Notes under the pieces: generated by a model
What the model saw: only the letters and a program-made list of their open reading frames with translations
Database searches by the model: none
What the model was told of the DNA's origin: nothing
IMG/VR virus record: IMGVR_UViG_3300013114_000366
Span: 1-22,249 of that record
Length of the DNA stretch: 22,249 nt
From: a virus
Reading direction: 5' to 3' (one strand)
Shown here: positions 1 to 5,163 of the stretch, piece by piece
Position numbering within the stretch: position 1 is the first letter of the stretch
Layout of the letters: the number at the start of each line of letters is the position of its first letter
Program-made: the position numbers and the translations under genes

Positions 1-1
1 G

Positions 2-253
2 ATAGCTGAATACGGCTGCGTTGTTTGCCGCAAATATTTTAAGGTCCATTCCCCCGCTGAAGTTCATCACATCGATGGAAAAACCAAGCCTGGAGCGCAT
101 TTGGAAACAATTCCTTTGTGCTACAGACATCATAGAGAAGGAGTCGATAATGACCAACTCACATCCCGACACCCATACAAGCGAAGATTTGAAGAGCGAT
201 ATGGGACAGAGGTTTCCTTATGGAAATTCTGCAAAGACGAACTTGAGACCTGA
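2..253 (+). CDS. Ref-like HNH nuclease, 3' part only
   Basis: Reading frame open from the left edge to a TGA at 251-253; the start codon lies outside the window. The 83 visible residues contain a CVVC zinc-type pair, a VHHIDG histidine pair, then PLCYRHH and a C-terminal KRRFEERYGTE segment. This order matches the C-terminal zinc/HNH domain of Ref proteins (phage P1 Ref, a RecA-dependent nuclease) and related phage HNH proteins. It is therefore probably a recombination-associated endonuclease; the family assignment is inference from motif order. The next gene starts inside it at 150, in another frame, so the two are probably translated in a coupled way. A general HNH protein from a NinG-like group is the main alternative. 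Confidence 0.72.
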   Translation: MAEYGCVVCRKYFKVHSPAEVHHIDGKTKPGAHLETIPLCYRHHREGVDNDQLTSRHPYKRRFEERYGTEVSLWKFCKDELET

Positions 254-482
254 CCCTACGCCAGAGGAATGGGACCAGATAGCTCATCCTAAACATTACG
301 CACAAACAGCGGTTGAAAGCTGGGACTATCAGAAAGATTTCCTAACCAGGGAGGAATGGCACGGCAAGTGCAAAGGCACAATCGTTGAGTACCTCACGCG
401 AGAAAAATGGAAAGGCGGTAAACAGGACGTGCTGAAGGCAAAGGCATGGCTGGATAAATTTTGCGAAACGTATGAAGACTAA
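150..482 (+). CDS. DUF3310 family protein (SaV/T7 gp1.7-like)
   Basis: 110 residues. I start it at ATG 150 because GAAGGAG at 137-143 lies six bases upstream; the same frame is open further 5' from 21, but that part is covered by the Ref-like gene in another frame. The C-terminal half has the DUF3310 pattern: HPKHY near residue 46, VESWDY, then KGTIVEYLTR, KGGKQDVLKAKAWLDKF. In T7 the related gp1.7 is a nucleotide kinase; the role here is unknown, and nucleotide metabolism is only an extrapolation. The first 35 residues are polar and look disordered. The gene overlaps its upstream neighbour by about 100 bases and the next gene by 11. Confidence 0.72.
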   Translation: MTNSHPDTHTSEDLKSDMGQRFPYGNSAKTNLRPDPTPEEWDQIAHPKHYAQTAVESWDYQKDFLTREEWHGKCKGTIVEYLTREKWKGGKQDVLKAKAWLDKFCETYED

Positions 483-705
483 ATTTTATCTTGCGGGTTG
501 GGGTTACGCGAATAACGCAGAAGATTTTGTAAAGAGTTCTCGCAGCGGTGGACGCGGTTTTGCCCATGTTCATGGCGAGTCCTCTGGAGATGGCTGGATG
601 CCCCAACAGCAAGGCAGCATCAAAAAAGGATCTAGTTTTTGGGCAAATGACGCATACGCAGCGGGTTCCTCGCAAATATTTAAACAAGGGTACGGCAATG
701 ACTGA
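472..705 (+). CDS. Hypothetical protein, 77 aa
   Basis: No family recognised. Starts at ATG 472 inside the end of the DUF3310 gene and stops at 705, eight bases inside the next gene (ATGACTGA overlap). This exact tiling is the main reason to call it real. The protein is rich in Gly, Ser, Asn and aromatic residues (for example FYLAGWGYANNAEDF, GGRGFAHVHGES) with no membrane segment and no cysteines. The composition suggests a small, possibly flexible soluble protein. An alternative is that the true gene here is an extended form of the following nuclease, whose frame is open from 548, but the 698 start of that gene leaves this interval to be filled by the present frame. Confidence 0.55.
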   Translation: MKTKFYLAGWGYANNAEDFVKSSRSGGRGFAHVHGESSGDGWMPQQQGSIKKGSSFWANDAYAAGSSQIFKQGYGND

Positions 706-1105
706 TTCGCGACGAAAAGGAGCGGCATTTGAACGAGATTGTTGCGCTTTATTGAGGGTTGAATTTCCCGACAGGATCGGAATTAAAAGGAATCTCGATC
801 AATATCAAACAGCTGGTTTAGCTGACATCAACCTTGACCCATTTGTGATTGAGTGCAAGCGATATCAAAAAGGCAATTGGCATCATCCAGACTGGTGGTC
901 CCAAGTTTCAAAAGCTGCTTCAGAAACCAGCTTTATGAGAGATGGCGAGGAGATAGAAGCTATCCCAATTTTGTTCTATCGCTTTGATCGCCAACCCATG
1001 CGAATCGTTTTGCCGATGAAATTATTCGGCTACCCTGGGGAAGAAACAGCCACAGTTACAGCTACCATGGGCGTTCAGGTGATGAGGTTCTTCTGTGAAA
1101 CCTAG
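698..1105 (+). CDS. PD-(D/E)XK nuclease, Holliday-junction-resolvase-like
   Basis: 135 residues from ATG 698; AAGG at 686-689 is a modest ribosome site. Motifs in order: KGAAFERD (E12 in helix 1), LADINL (D43), VIECKR (E52, K54) and DWWSQ (Q69). This is the D-ExK-Q layout of PD-(D/E)XK nucleases such as Hjc-type resolvases and the many small phage endonucleases of this fold. Expected activity is metal-dependent DNA cleavage, perhaps on branched DNA during replication or recombination; substrate choice cannot be read from sequence. The frame is open upstream to 548, but that part overlaps the 77-aa gene and lacks family features. It overlaps the next gene by 11 bases. Confidence 0.75.
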   Translation: MTDSRRKGAAFERDCCALLRVEFPDRIGIKRNLDQYQTAGLADINLDPFVIECKRYQKGNWHHPDWWSQVSKAASETSFMRDGEEIEAIPILFYRFDRQPMRIVLPMKLFGYPGEETATVTATMGVQVMRFFCET

Positions 1106-1376
1106 AGAGTTTCGGCAGATCGTAAAAAATGCGGCGGGAAAAGCAGATTACCCCTCATGCATTGCTTATCTGGATGAGAAGCTACCAGCAGAAATGATGG
1201 ACCTAGCCCGTCACACGCTTCCTTATTACCTACCACGGGTAATCGTGGAATTGCCCGACAAAGCAGCAAGAAGAAAAGCTATCGAAAGCATCCCAGATGT
1301 TGCTGATCCTGAACATACCAAGGAATTTGTAAAGATGGGTGTACAAAAACTATGGAAAGCTAATGTTCAAAGATGA
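1095..1376 (+). CDS. Hypothetical protein, 93 aa
   Basis: GTG start at 1095, with GAGG at 1084-1087 seven bases upstream; it overlaps the preceding nuclease stop and the following nuclease start. Predicted mostly helical (REFRQIVKNAAGK, PAEMMDLARHTLPYYLP, DKAARRKAIESIP), basic, soluble. I do not recognise a family. Its position between two PD-(D/E)XK genes suggests a role in the same DNA-metabolism cassette, which is inference from context only. One copy of a GGCGGGAAAA repeat found four times in the window lies inside it at 1133-1154. Confidence 0.68.
   Translation: MKPREFRQIVKNAAGKADYPSCIAYLDEKLPAEMMDLARHTLPYYLPRVIVELPDKAARRKAIESIPDVADPEHTKEFVKMGVQKLWKANVQR
1133..1154 (+). repeat. GGCGGGAAAA repeat, copy A
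   Basis: GGCGGGAAAAGCAGATTACC followed by CC, inside the 93-aa gene. Same orientation as three other copies in the window. Confidence 0.4.
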
Positions 1377-1773
1377 TTTACATCGAGGTCAGATGGTGGA
1401 GCAGGAATTCTTAGATAGACTGCTGCCAGCTTTCCGCGATGCCTACCGGATCTTCGGCAAGGATAGCAGAGCCGACATTGTTGTTCCTGAGCTGAACATA
1501 CTGATCGAGGTCAAGTATGACCCTGCTAGTTCAGATACTGGCAACATCGTCATCGAGTACTACCATAATAAACCTTCCGCTCTCACCGTCACAGCTGCTG
1601 ATTATTGGCTTATCAGCACGGGAGATGAAGAGCTATGGGTTACACCTAAAGGGCTGTATGAGCTGATAATCGAACTGGGACTGGACCCCGTCAGAATTCA
1701 TGGTCCAGGGGATACTCATGCCAAGTGGGTATTCCTGATTCCCATTTCGCATATTCGGAGGGTTTCTGCGTGA
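1363..1773 (+). CDS. PD-(D/E)XK nuclease-like protein, second copy of the fold
   Basis: 136 residues from ATG 1363; an in-frame GTG at 1339 would add eight residues. GGAAAG at 1354-1359 lies just before the ATG, so I prefer 1363. Motifs: SRADIVV (D38), ILIEVKYD (E49, K51), then GNIVIEYY, KPSALTVTAADYW, the continuation seen in phage PD-(D/E)XK proteins. It is not a duplicate of the 698-1105 nuclease: spacing and flanking residues differ. Likely soluble metal-dependent nuclease or a nuclease-derived accessory protein; target unknown. The TGA stop overlaps the GTG start of the following zinc-ribbon gene. Confidence 0.7.
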   Translation: MFKDDLHRGQMVEQEFLDRLLPAFRDAYRIFGKDSRADIVVPELNILIEVKYDPASSDTGNIVIEYYHNKPSALTVTAADYWLISTGDEELWVTPKGLYELIIELGLDPVRIHGPGDTHAKWVFLIPISHIRRVSA

Positions 1774-1874
1774 TCTGCCCTTTTTGCAGTCATGAACACG
1801 ATAACGAGGGCGATAAATACGGTTGCCCAAATTGCCTGGGTGATCCTGATTGGGAGGAGCCGAATGAGATGTGA
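1770..1874 (+). CDS. Tiny zinc-ribbon protein, 34 aa
   Basis: GTG start at 1770 overlapping the previous stop (GTGA); the stop is TGA 1872-1874. CGGAGGG at 1756-1762 provides a strong ribosome site at good spacing. The peptide starts MICPFCSHEH, then has CPNC at residues 19-22: two CxxC knuckles, the classic four-cysteine zinc ribbon, followed by an acidic tail. It may bind nucleic acid or act as an accessory to the nucleases upstream. It overlaps the next gene by 11 bases. At 34 residues it would be missed by most length cut-offs. Confidence 0.62.
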   Translation: MICPFCSHEHDNEGDKYGCPNCLGDPDWEEPNEM

Positions 1875-2097
1875 CACTAGAGTCACCTACTATATTCCCC
1901 GTGGATATGATTACGCTGAAACAAGCGTGAGCTGCGGAGGAACGGACTGGTACGGTGAGCAGAGATTCTGCGATAACTGCTTGGCAAAGGGAGCCGCTCA
2001 AAGCGCAGCCGATATTGCCGACAATGATTGGTTAAAAAGTGCTGGGATGCCTCCTCCCAATCTGGTGGAGGTGGCGGGAGTTGAACCAAACACCTAA
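1864..2097 (+). CDS. Hypothetical cysteine-containing protein, 77 aa
   Basis: Start ATG 1864, with GGAGGAG at 1853-1859 just upstream and an 11-base overlap with the zinc-ribbon gene. The frame is open further upstream to 1792, but that part overlaps the zinc ribbon. It has Cys residues in MRCDTR, SCGGTDW and RFCDNC, so a zinc site is plausible. Family not recognised. The last dozen codons (LVEVAGVEPNT) are written by a tmRNA-like attachment core at 2063-2087, so its C-terminus would change on site-specific recombination. Confidence 0.6.
   Translation: MRCDTRVTYYIPRGYDYAETSVSCGGTDWYGEQRFCDNCLAKGAAQSAADIADNDWLKSAGMPPPNLVEVAGVEPNT
2063..2087 (-). other. Putative attachment-site core matching the 3' end of a tmRNA gene (ssrA)
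   Basis: Read on the minus strand, these 25 bases contain the T-loop and 3' T-stem TTCAACTCCCGCC followed by a 3' acceptor strand ending CTCCACCA. From memory this differs at one base from the 3' end of Escherichia coli ssrA. The 5' half of the T stem is absent: upstream on that strand is TTTGG instead of the GCGGG needed for pairing. No acceptor 5' strand follows, so this is not a working RNA gene. A 3'-terminal tRNA/tmRNA fragment of this size is the usual attP core of temperate phages and islands that use ssrA. No integrase is nearby. Confidence 0.7.
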
Positions 2098-2137
2098 ACT
2101 ATTAATATATATGGATTTAATGTATTAAATTTCGGCT

Positions 2138-2157
2138 AATGTACCGATAAATGTACC
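2138..2157 (+). repeat. Direct repeat AATGTACC x2 beside the attachment core
   Basis: AATGTACC occurs at 2138-2145 and again at 2150-2157, twelve bases apart. It lies in an AT-rich stretch about 50 bases from the putative core. Tandem short repeats at this distance are typical of integrase arm sites or of sites for an excision factor; they could equally be operators for the 2182 gene. The function is inference from position. Confidence 0.4.
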
Positions 2158-2181
2158 ATTCTAACGCTAGGAGAAATAAAA

Positions 2182-2514
2182 ATGGCAGTTATAGTTGATA
2201 ACCATTATGGAGTGGGCAGGAGATGCAGGAGATGGGAGGAAGAGATGAAGATGAGGGGGGATTTTCTACCGTCTCAGCATTATAAGGCGAATGAGATACT
2301 CGATTTTAAACTCGACATGGATAACGAGGATACCATCTATCGTCATCGTGCGTCTTTTAATACACGTCTTCAAAAAATAGATATTGTTGGCACTGATCTC
2401 CACCGAATTATCAGAGGTTGCGTTGAAGACTATTTTTTCAGGAGAATACTGGCTAAATATATCGTTCAGCTAGATCACAAAGAGGGGGGGTTGAGTCCAC
2501 CCCCTCTGACTTAG
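2182..2514 (+). CDS. Hypothetical protein, 110 aa
   Basis: ATG 2182 has an excellent ribosome site (AGGAG 2169-2173, eight bases upstream). No family recognised. The N-terminal 30 residues are basic and rich in Arg, Trp and Glu (GRRCRRWEEEMKMRG); the remainder is mixed helix/strand with RIIRGCVEDYFFRRILAKYIV near the end. It stands alone between the attachment core and the end of the leftward operon and is convergent with the latter. Its position next to an att core makes an excision or regulatory role possible, but nothing in the sequence shows that. The last codons overlap a GC-rich hairpin at 2481-2507. Confidence 0.55.
   Translation: MAVIVDNHYGVGRRCRRWEEEMKMRGDFLPSQHYKANEILDFKLDMDNEDTIYRHRASFNTRLQKIDIVGTDLHRIIRGCVEDYFFRRILAKYIVQLDHKEGGLSPPPLT
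2481..2507. terminator. GC-rich hairpin between convergent genes
   Basis: AGAGGGGG at 2481-2488 pairs perfectly with CCCCCTCT at 2500-2507, and GG/CC inside can extend the stem. It sits at the end of the + strand 2182 gene, 50 bases from the end of the leftward operon, the right place for a bidirectional terminator. There is no U-run on either side, so factor-independent termination is doubtful. Confidence 0.35.
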
Positions 2515-2557
2515 CCTTCAACAGCGTGGGGCACTACCTTACCTTTGTCCTCTTGAT

Positions 2558-2770
2558 TTATTGGTTATGCCAGGCATGGAAATTGAAAAAACGGATGATT
2601 CCAGATCGGGTGGGGGTCACTGTGCAGTCTATTTCCTCAAAATCCAGATCATCAAAAGAAGGACCAAAATTCTTTGTTATCTCCGCTTTTTCTTTTTTAC
2701 GTTTTGCTTTGCTGGAAAACGCCATGACCGCATTCTCATCTCCTCCATATCGTAAAATGTATATCTTCAT
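2558..2770 (-). CDS. Hypothetical protein, 70 aa (last gene of leftward operon)
   Basis: Start ATG at 2770, overlapping the upstream stop as ATGA and preceded by GGAGGAGAC. The frame is open further upstream to 2890, but that part lies over the preceding gene. The N-terminus MKIYILRYGG looks like a beta strand; the middle is highly basic (SSKAKRKKEKAE) and is followed by an acidic patch (FDDLDFEEIDCT). No known family. It is the distal gene of a chain of six ATGA-type overlaps, so it depends on the operon promoter far upstream. Confidence 0.6.
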   Translation of the reverse strand: MKIYILRYGGDENAVMAFSSKAKRKKEKAEITKNFGPSFDDLDFEEIDCTVTPTRSGIIRFFNFHAWHNQ

Positions 2771-2985
2771 GTCTCCTCCGTGTCTGCCCAACAGCGCCCA
2801 ATCTTCGTCCTTGATCCTGAGAAGGTTCCAACGTGCCGCCCTGTAGCCTTTTCGACATACAACGAAACAATAGAACTCCGATCTCCGCATCCTTCCACAT
2901 AAAAGGACTGTTTACCAAAACGATTCTCAAGATATTTAACAAAGTCGGCTTCGCGCATATCTGGTGTCACTCTGTTTAATTTCAT
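2767..2985 (-). CDS. Hypothetical protein, 72 aa
   Basis: Start ATG at 2985, overlapping the previous TGA as ATGA, with GGAGG five bases further up. Residues MREADFVKYLENRFGKQSFYVEGCGDRSSIVSLYVEK (given here as a description of residues 10-46) have a helix-then-strands pattern with a GCGDRSS turn. An in-frame start 24 bases upstream is less likely given the overlap and ribosome site. I do not recognise the family. Both neighbours are coupled to it by four-base overlaps. Confidence 0.6.
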   Translation of the reverse strand: MKLNRVTPDMREADFVKYLENRFGKQSFYVEGCGDRSSIVSLYVEKATGRHVGTFSGSRTKIGRCWADTEET

Positions 2986-3419
2986 AATGCCTCCTCCGTG
3001 TATTCCCAAAGATTGATCTCATCATGTGGGCTGCCATCACGAAATTCGGTGACATTCAGATCGAAAACATTGCGCTGCTTTTGCAGCCTCAACGCCTCGC
3101 CTATCGTCCAGTCGAAGTCAGGGTCAAAGATGTATTCGACCATGTGATCCTCTGGCGTTCTTCGTTCTGATTCCGGCACGGTATAGTAGGCGATTTGAAA
3201 CGCTTCATGCGCATACCATTCAATGATTTCAGTATGCCCGCTGAGAGAATCAAACTTGCTGATTTCCATATATTGGGAACCGCTATCCCCAACACCGTTT
3301 GGATTTTCCATCTCCAGATACTTTGCAACGCTGCCATAGTCACGTTCAATCCAATCAACGTTAATCTTGCTTGGTTTGTGCGCTTCCACGAACGCGATTG
3401 CTGCTTCTTCTATATTCAT
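2982..3419 (-). CDS. Hypothetical acidic protein, 145 aa
   Basis: I place the start at ATG 3419 (MNIEEAAIAFVEAHKP), which overlaps the TGA of the upstream HTH gene as ATGA. The frame is open to 3518 but the extra part lies over the HTH gene. The protein is acidic, soluble, with alternating helices and strands (for example HTEIIEWYAHEAFQIAYYTVP, residues about 62-82) and ends INLWEYTEEAL. No domain recognised. Its stop overlaps the next start by ATGA as well, so it is translated as part of a tight block. Confidence 0.65.
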   Translation of the reverse strand: MNIEEAAIAFVEAHKPSKINVDWIERDYGSVAKYLEMENPNGVGDSGSQYMEISKFDSLSGHTEIIEWYAHEAFQIAYYTVPESERRTPEDHMVEYIFDPDFDWTIGEALRLQKQRNVFDLNVTEFRDGSPHDEINLWEYTEEAL

Positions 3420-3628
3420 CCTTGTCTCTCCCTTTCCTTCTCTAGTTTTATTTTCAAAAGCTCCATCGCCATATCGCTCATTTTCCGGTGACCGACTGTG
3501 CCTGGTGTCTTGCGCCAAGCCTTCACAGTCTCATCGCTAACACCAATGATTTGGGCTATCTGGTACTTGTTCAGCTGCCTCTCTTCCATCAGCTGGATGA
3601 GCTGCTCATTGTTTGTTGTCACGTTCAA
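3416..3628 (-). CDS. Small helix-turn-helix regulator, about 70 aa
   Basis: Residues 20-38 (NKYQIAQIIGVSDETVKAW) form a clear helix-turn-helix of the Cro/CII or transposon-repressor type: Q/I at the first helix, Gly at the turn, SDETVKAW as recognition helix. The rest is helical and basic at the end (KIKLEKERERQG). The start is TTG 3628 with GGAG at 3636-3633 four bases upstream; GTG at 3622 is a possible alternative with longer spacing. It probably represses or activates a phage promoter. A candidate palindromic operator lies at 7849-7863 in the operon's own control region, but that pairing is inference. Confidence 0.68.
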   Translation of the reverse strand: MNVTTNNEQLIQLMEERQLNKYQIAQIIGVSDETVKAWRKTPGTVGHRKMSDMAMELLKIKLEKERERQG

Positions 3629-3914
3629 ATATCTCCAGTTGATTGTCTATTTGCTGGTTAACTTTGCGTTCCCAGCTGTATTTTGAGGGACCATGCCCCC
3701 GCATAATCTCATCATTATGTATTTTGCTCAAGCGCTTGGCTTCCTTGAACCATTCCCACAAATCCTCCGCAGCCCAGCTGTCATCCAGCAATCCTGCCAG
3801 TGTTTGGAGCATGTAATCCCAGTCCGCAAACCGGAAAAGCAGCTGGCAATCGTCAGCAAATTTGCTGCTGAGTACCCGCCTAATTTTCCGCATCTCTCGT
3901 TCATGATTTGTCAT
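3606..3914 (-). CDS. Hypothetical protein, 102 aa
   Basis: ATG 3914 has GGAG seven bases upstream and lies 14 bases inside the end of the preceding gene. Predicted all-helical with many aromatic residues (FADWDYMLQTLAGLLDDSWAA, then EDLWEWFKEAKRL), then a basic tail. No cysteines or membrane segment. Not recognised. It overlaps the HTH gene start by about 20 bases, consistent with coupled expression. Confidence 0.6.
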   Translation of the reverse strand: MTNHEREMRKIRRVLSSKFADDCQLLFRFADWDYMLQTLAGLLDDSWAAEDLWEWFKEAKRLSKIHNDEIMRGHGPSKYSWERKVNQQIDNQLEIFERDNKQ

Positions 3915-4131
3915 GAAAGTTCTCCGTTAAAAATTGTTTGATTGTTAGCTCTGAGTTTTCGATCAGGTTCAACAGCTCATTCCACTCAGTCAGCGTCCAG
4001 CATTCCTTGTCTCCAGCCACTGCATCTGCCACTGCCTCGCAGAGCTGATTGTTTTTCGACAGGGAATACTTGATCTTTTTGTGATCGTGAGCCGCCAGAT
4101 CGAAGCCCTGTTCAGGCTTGCCGATGATCAA
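3901..4131 (-). CDS. Hypothetical protein, 76 aa
   Basis: ATG 4131 overlaps the upstream stop as ATGA, and GGAG lies about eight bases upstream. Mostly helical (NQLCEAVADAVAGDKECW, TLTEWNELLNLIENSELTIKQFL). The TLTEWNELLNLIEN segment resembles one face of a small helical bundle, but no family is recognised. Part of the same tightly packed block of small leftward genes. Confidence 0.6.
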   Translation of the reverse strand: MIIGKPEQGFDLAAHDHKKIKYSLSKNNQLCEAVADAVAGDKECWTLTEWNELLNLIENSELTIKQFLTENFHDKS

Positions 4132-4328
4132 GACCGCTCCTCGATCAGCTGATCCAGCAGCTTGCCCATGCGCAGGATTTCATCCTCCACGAACTGGGCA
4201 ACTCCCTGTTTGGCGCTGGCTTCAACCGCCCCTGGCTGCATGAACCTGACCAGCAGCTGGGCTTGCGTAGACCAGTTATGCCCAATGTCCATTTTCCGTG
4301 GTGTCGCTTCTTTGTTTGTCAATTCCAT
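4128..4328 (-). CDS. Hypothetical helical protein, 66 aa
   Basis: Start ATG 4328, preceded by the recurrent AACCAAGGAAC leader. The predicted protein is largely helical: ATPRKMDIGHNWSTQAQLL then VEASAKQGVAQFVEDEIL and a final RMGKLLDQLIEERS helix. Its stop overlaps the next ATG by four bases. It is the first gene of a run of seven overlapping genes with no further leaders, so this leader may set translation for the whole block. Family unknown. Confidence 0.6.
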   Translation of the reverse strand: MELTNKEATPRKMDIGHNWSTQAQLLVRFMQPGAVEASAKQGVAQFVEDEILRMGKLLDQLIEERS

Positions 4329-4420
4329 AACACAGTTCCTTGGTTAATTTTTGGTTTGGCGGGAAAAACAGAATCCACCCCACAGTCTCCCCTGATTAGG
4401 AAAGACTGTATGGTGACCAC
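4319..4420 (-). CDS. Candidate small ORF, 33 aa
   Basis: GTG at 4420 lies three bases after the stop of the upstream gene, and the frame ends at TGA 4319, overlapping the next gene by ten bases. It would fill the otherwise empty 95-base gap. Its middle reads GVDSVFPAKPKI, close to RVESVFPANSKI in the methyltransferase N-terminus (residues 79-89), because both carry the same repeat. There is only a G-run, not a clear ribosome site. It may instead be a non-coding spacer that shares a repeat. Confidence 0.28.
   Translation of the reverse strand: MVTIQSFLIRGDCGVDSVFPAKPKINQGTVLWN
4329..4348 (-). promoter_or_regulatory. Recurrent translation leader, copy 1
   Basis: Reads TTAACCAAGGAACTGTGTT before ATG 4328; contains the ribosome-binding AAGGAA. 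It opens the block of seven overlapping genes. Confidence 0.5.
4358..4380 (+). repeat. GGCGGGAAAA repeat, copy B
   Basis: GGCGGGAAAAACAGAATCCA followed by CCC. Intergenic or in the 33-aa candidate ORF. It differs from the copy at 7550 by one base over 23, and a shared upstream T-T/A-T-T-G context extends the match. Confidence 0.55.
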
Positions 4421-4423
4421 TGA

Positions 4424-4678
4424 TCACAACCCCCAGTCACTAATTGATTTGGCGAGTGGGATGTCCCAGCCGAACATCGAGCAGCCTTCAGCTGCGGTGA
4501 TGTCTGCCGGAGTGTTGCCGTAGACCGAATTGGCTGCCGCTAACTTGGCATCAATCGCATCATCAGATTCAGCGTCAAGCATCATGGTTGCAGGGAAGAA
4601 ACCTAACTTGCCTTGAACAAGGCAAATGGGCTTCCCAGTCGTTTGGTGTCGCAGAAAAAATCGTCGTTCGATTTTCAT
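4424..4678 (-). CDS. Hypothetical protein, 84 aa
   Basis: Start ATG 4678 with GGGAGG seven bases upstream in an AACCAGGGAGGTT variant of the leader. The frame is open to 4783, but the upstream part overlaps the 41-aa gene. Sequence MKIERRFFLRHQTTGKPICLVQGK suggests a beta-rich N-terminus, followed by a helical, Ala/Asp-rich middle (LDAESDDAIDAKLAAAN) and EGCSMFGWDIPLAKSI. Not recognised. A 14-codon frame ending at ATGA on this start (4675-4719) could be a leader peptide but has no good ribosome site. Confidence 0.58.
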   Translation of the reverse strand: MKIERRFFLRHQTTGKPICLVQGKLGFFPATMMLDAESDDAIDAKLAAANSVYGNTPADITAAEGCSMFGWDIPLAKSISDWGL

Positions 4679-4698
4679 GGTTGAACCTCCCTGGTTCG
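4679..4698 (-). promoter_or_regulatory. Recurrent translation leader, divergent copy
   Basis: Reads AACCAGGGAGGTTCAACC before ATG 4678; the same AACCA start and purine core, with GGGAGG as ribosome site. Less similar than the other copies. Confidence 0.35.
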
Positions 4699-4770
4699 TT
4701 TGTTGATGTGATCTGCCATCATCAGGCAAGAGGAAATCACCCTCCTGCGACACCCCGTAGGGCGTTTCGG

Positions 4771-4896
4771 CTACTCGCAGCAATTTGCTGGGTGATGCTT
4801 GTCACTACGATAGTCGTGACCGCATGTGCAAAAATTGCGTAAGTCTGAATCGTCGTAATCCTCATAATCTATAAAGTCATCCCAATCTGGTTCCAT
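4771..4896 (-). CDS. Small Asp/Cys/His-rich protein, 41 aa
   Basis: Start ATG 4896 with AAGGAG six bases upstream, inside a copy of the AACCAAGGA leader; TAG at 4771-4773. The first 18 residues are strongly acidic (MEPDWDDFIDYEDYDDSD); the second half has FCTCGHDY, KHH and NCC, giving four cysteines and several histidines that could bind one zinc ion. No family known. An acidic head with a metal-binding tail could mimic DNA or act as a small inhibitor, but that is speculation. It is too short for usual length cut-offs. Confidence 0.55.
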   Translation of the reverse strand: MEPDWDDFIDYEDYDDSDLRNFCTCGHDYRSDKHHPANCCE

Positions 4897-4914
4897 CTGT
4901 CTCTCCTTGGTTAA
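4897..4914 (-). promoter_or_regulatory. Recurrent translation leader, copy 2
   Basis: Reads TTAACCAAGGAGAGACAG before ATG 4896, with AAGGAG as the ribosome site of the 41-aa gene. Confidence 0.45.
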
Positions 4915-4930
4915 GTGCGGATTGCACATC

Positions 4931-4955
4931 AATGACCGCTCAAAGAACGGTCATT
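4931..4955. terminator. Perfect inverted repeat in the leftward operon
   Basis: AATGACCG (4931-4938) and CGGTCATT (4948-4955) form an 8-bp stem with a 9-base loop, between the stop of the 64-aa gene and the leader of the 41-aa gene. No U-run follows on the minus strand, so it could be an attenuator, an RNA-processing hairpin or a protein-binding site rather than a full terminator. Confidence 0.35.
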
Positions 4956-4968
4956 AGTTTGCAGTCAG

Positions 4969-5163
4969 CTATCTGTCTCGCTGAACGAATGCCTCATAGT
5001 GATTGATCGCAATTTCAAGGTATCCCTTCCAATGTGCCATGACTCGACCGCTGCTAGAGTCAGCGCTAATGGAATGATCTCCCGTAGGCGAACCCGTGAA
5101 ATGAACACGATCACCACGCAGCGTTGCTAACAATTCCACCCCATTTCCCAGCTCGTACCTCAT
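4969..5163 (-). CDS. Hypothetical protein, 64 aa
   Basis: ATG 5163 overlaps the stop of the ArdC-like gene as ATGA and has GGAGG upstream within that gene's last codons. The protein looks beta-rich at first (MRYELGNGVELLATLRGDRVHFTG), then a helix near the end (LEIAINHYEAFVQ). No recognised family. Direct translational coupling to the ArdC-like gene suggests a linked function, which cannot be specified. Confidence 0.6.
   Translation of the reverse strand: MRYELGNGVELLATLRGDRVHFTGSPTGDHSISADSSSGRVMAHWKGYLEIAINHYEAFVQRDR

Noticed and set aside
394-687. 97-residue minus-strand frame
   Set aside because: It runs opposite three well-tiled + strand genes and has no ribosome site or family features.
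2063-2087. A complete tRNA or tmRNA gene on the minus strand
   Set aside because: Only the 3' T-arm half and acceptor 3' strand are present; the 5' T-stem half is TTTGG and cannot pair, and no acceptor 5' strand or anticodon arm follows.
2481-2507. Confident intrinsic terminator
   Set aside because: The stem is strong but there is no U-run on either strand, so it is kept only as a low-confidence hairpin.
2526-2846. 106-residue + strand frame
   Set aside because: Opposite two minus-strand genes that show ATGA coupling and ribosome sites; Ser/Phe-rich shadow translation.
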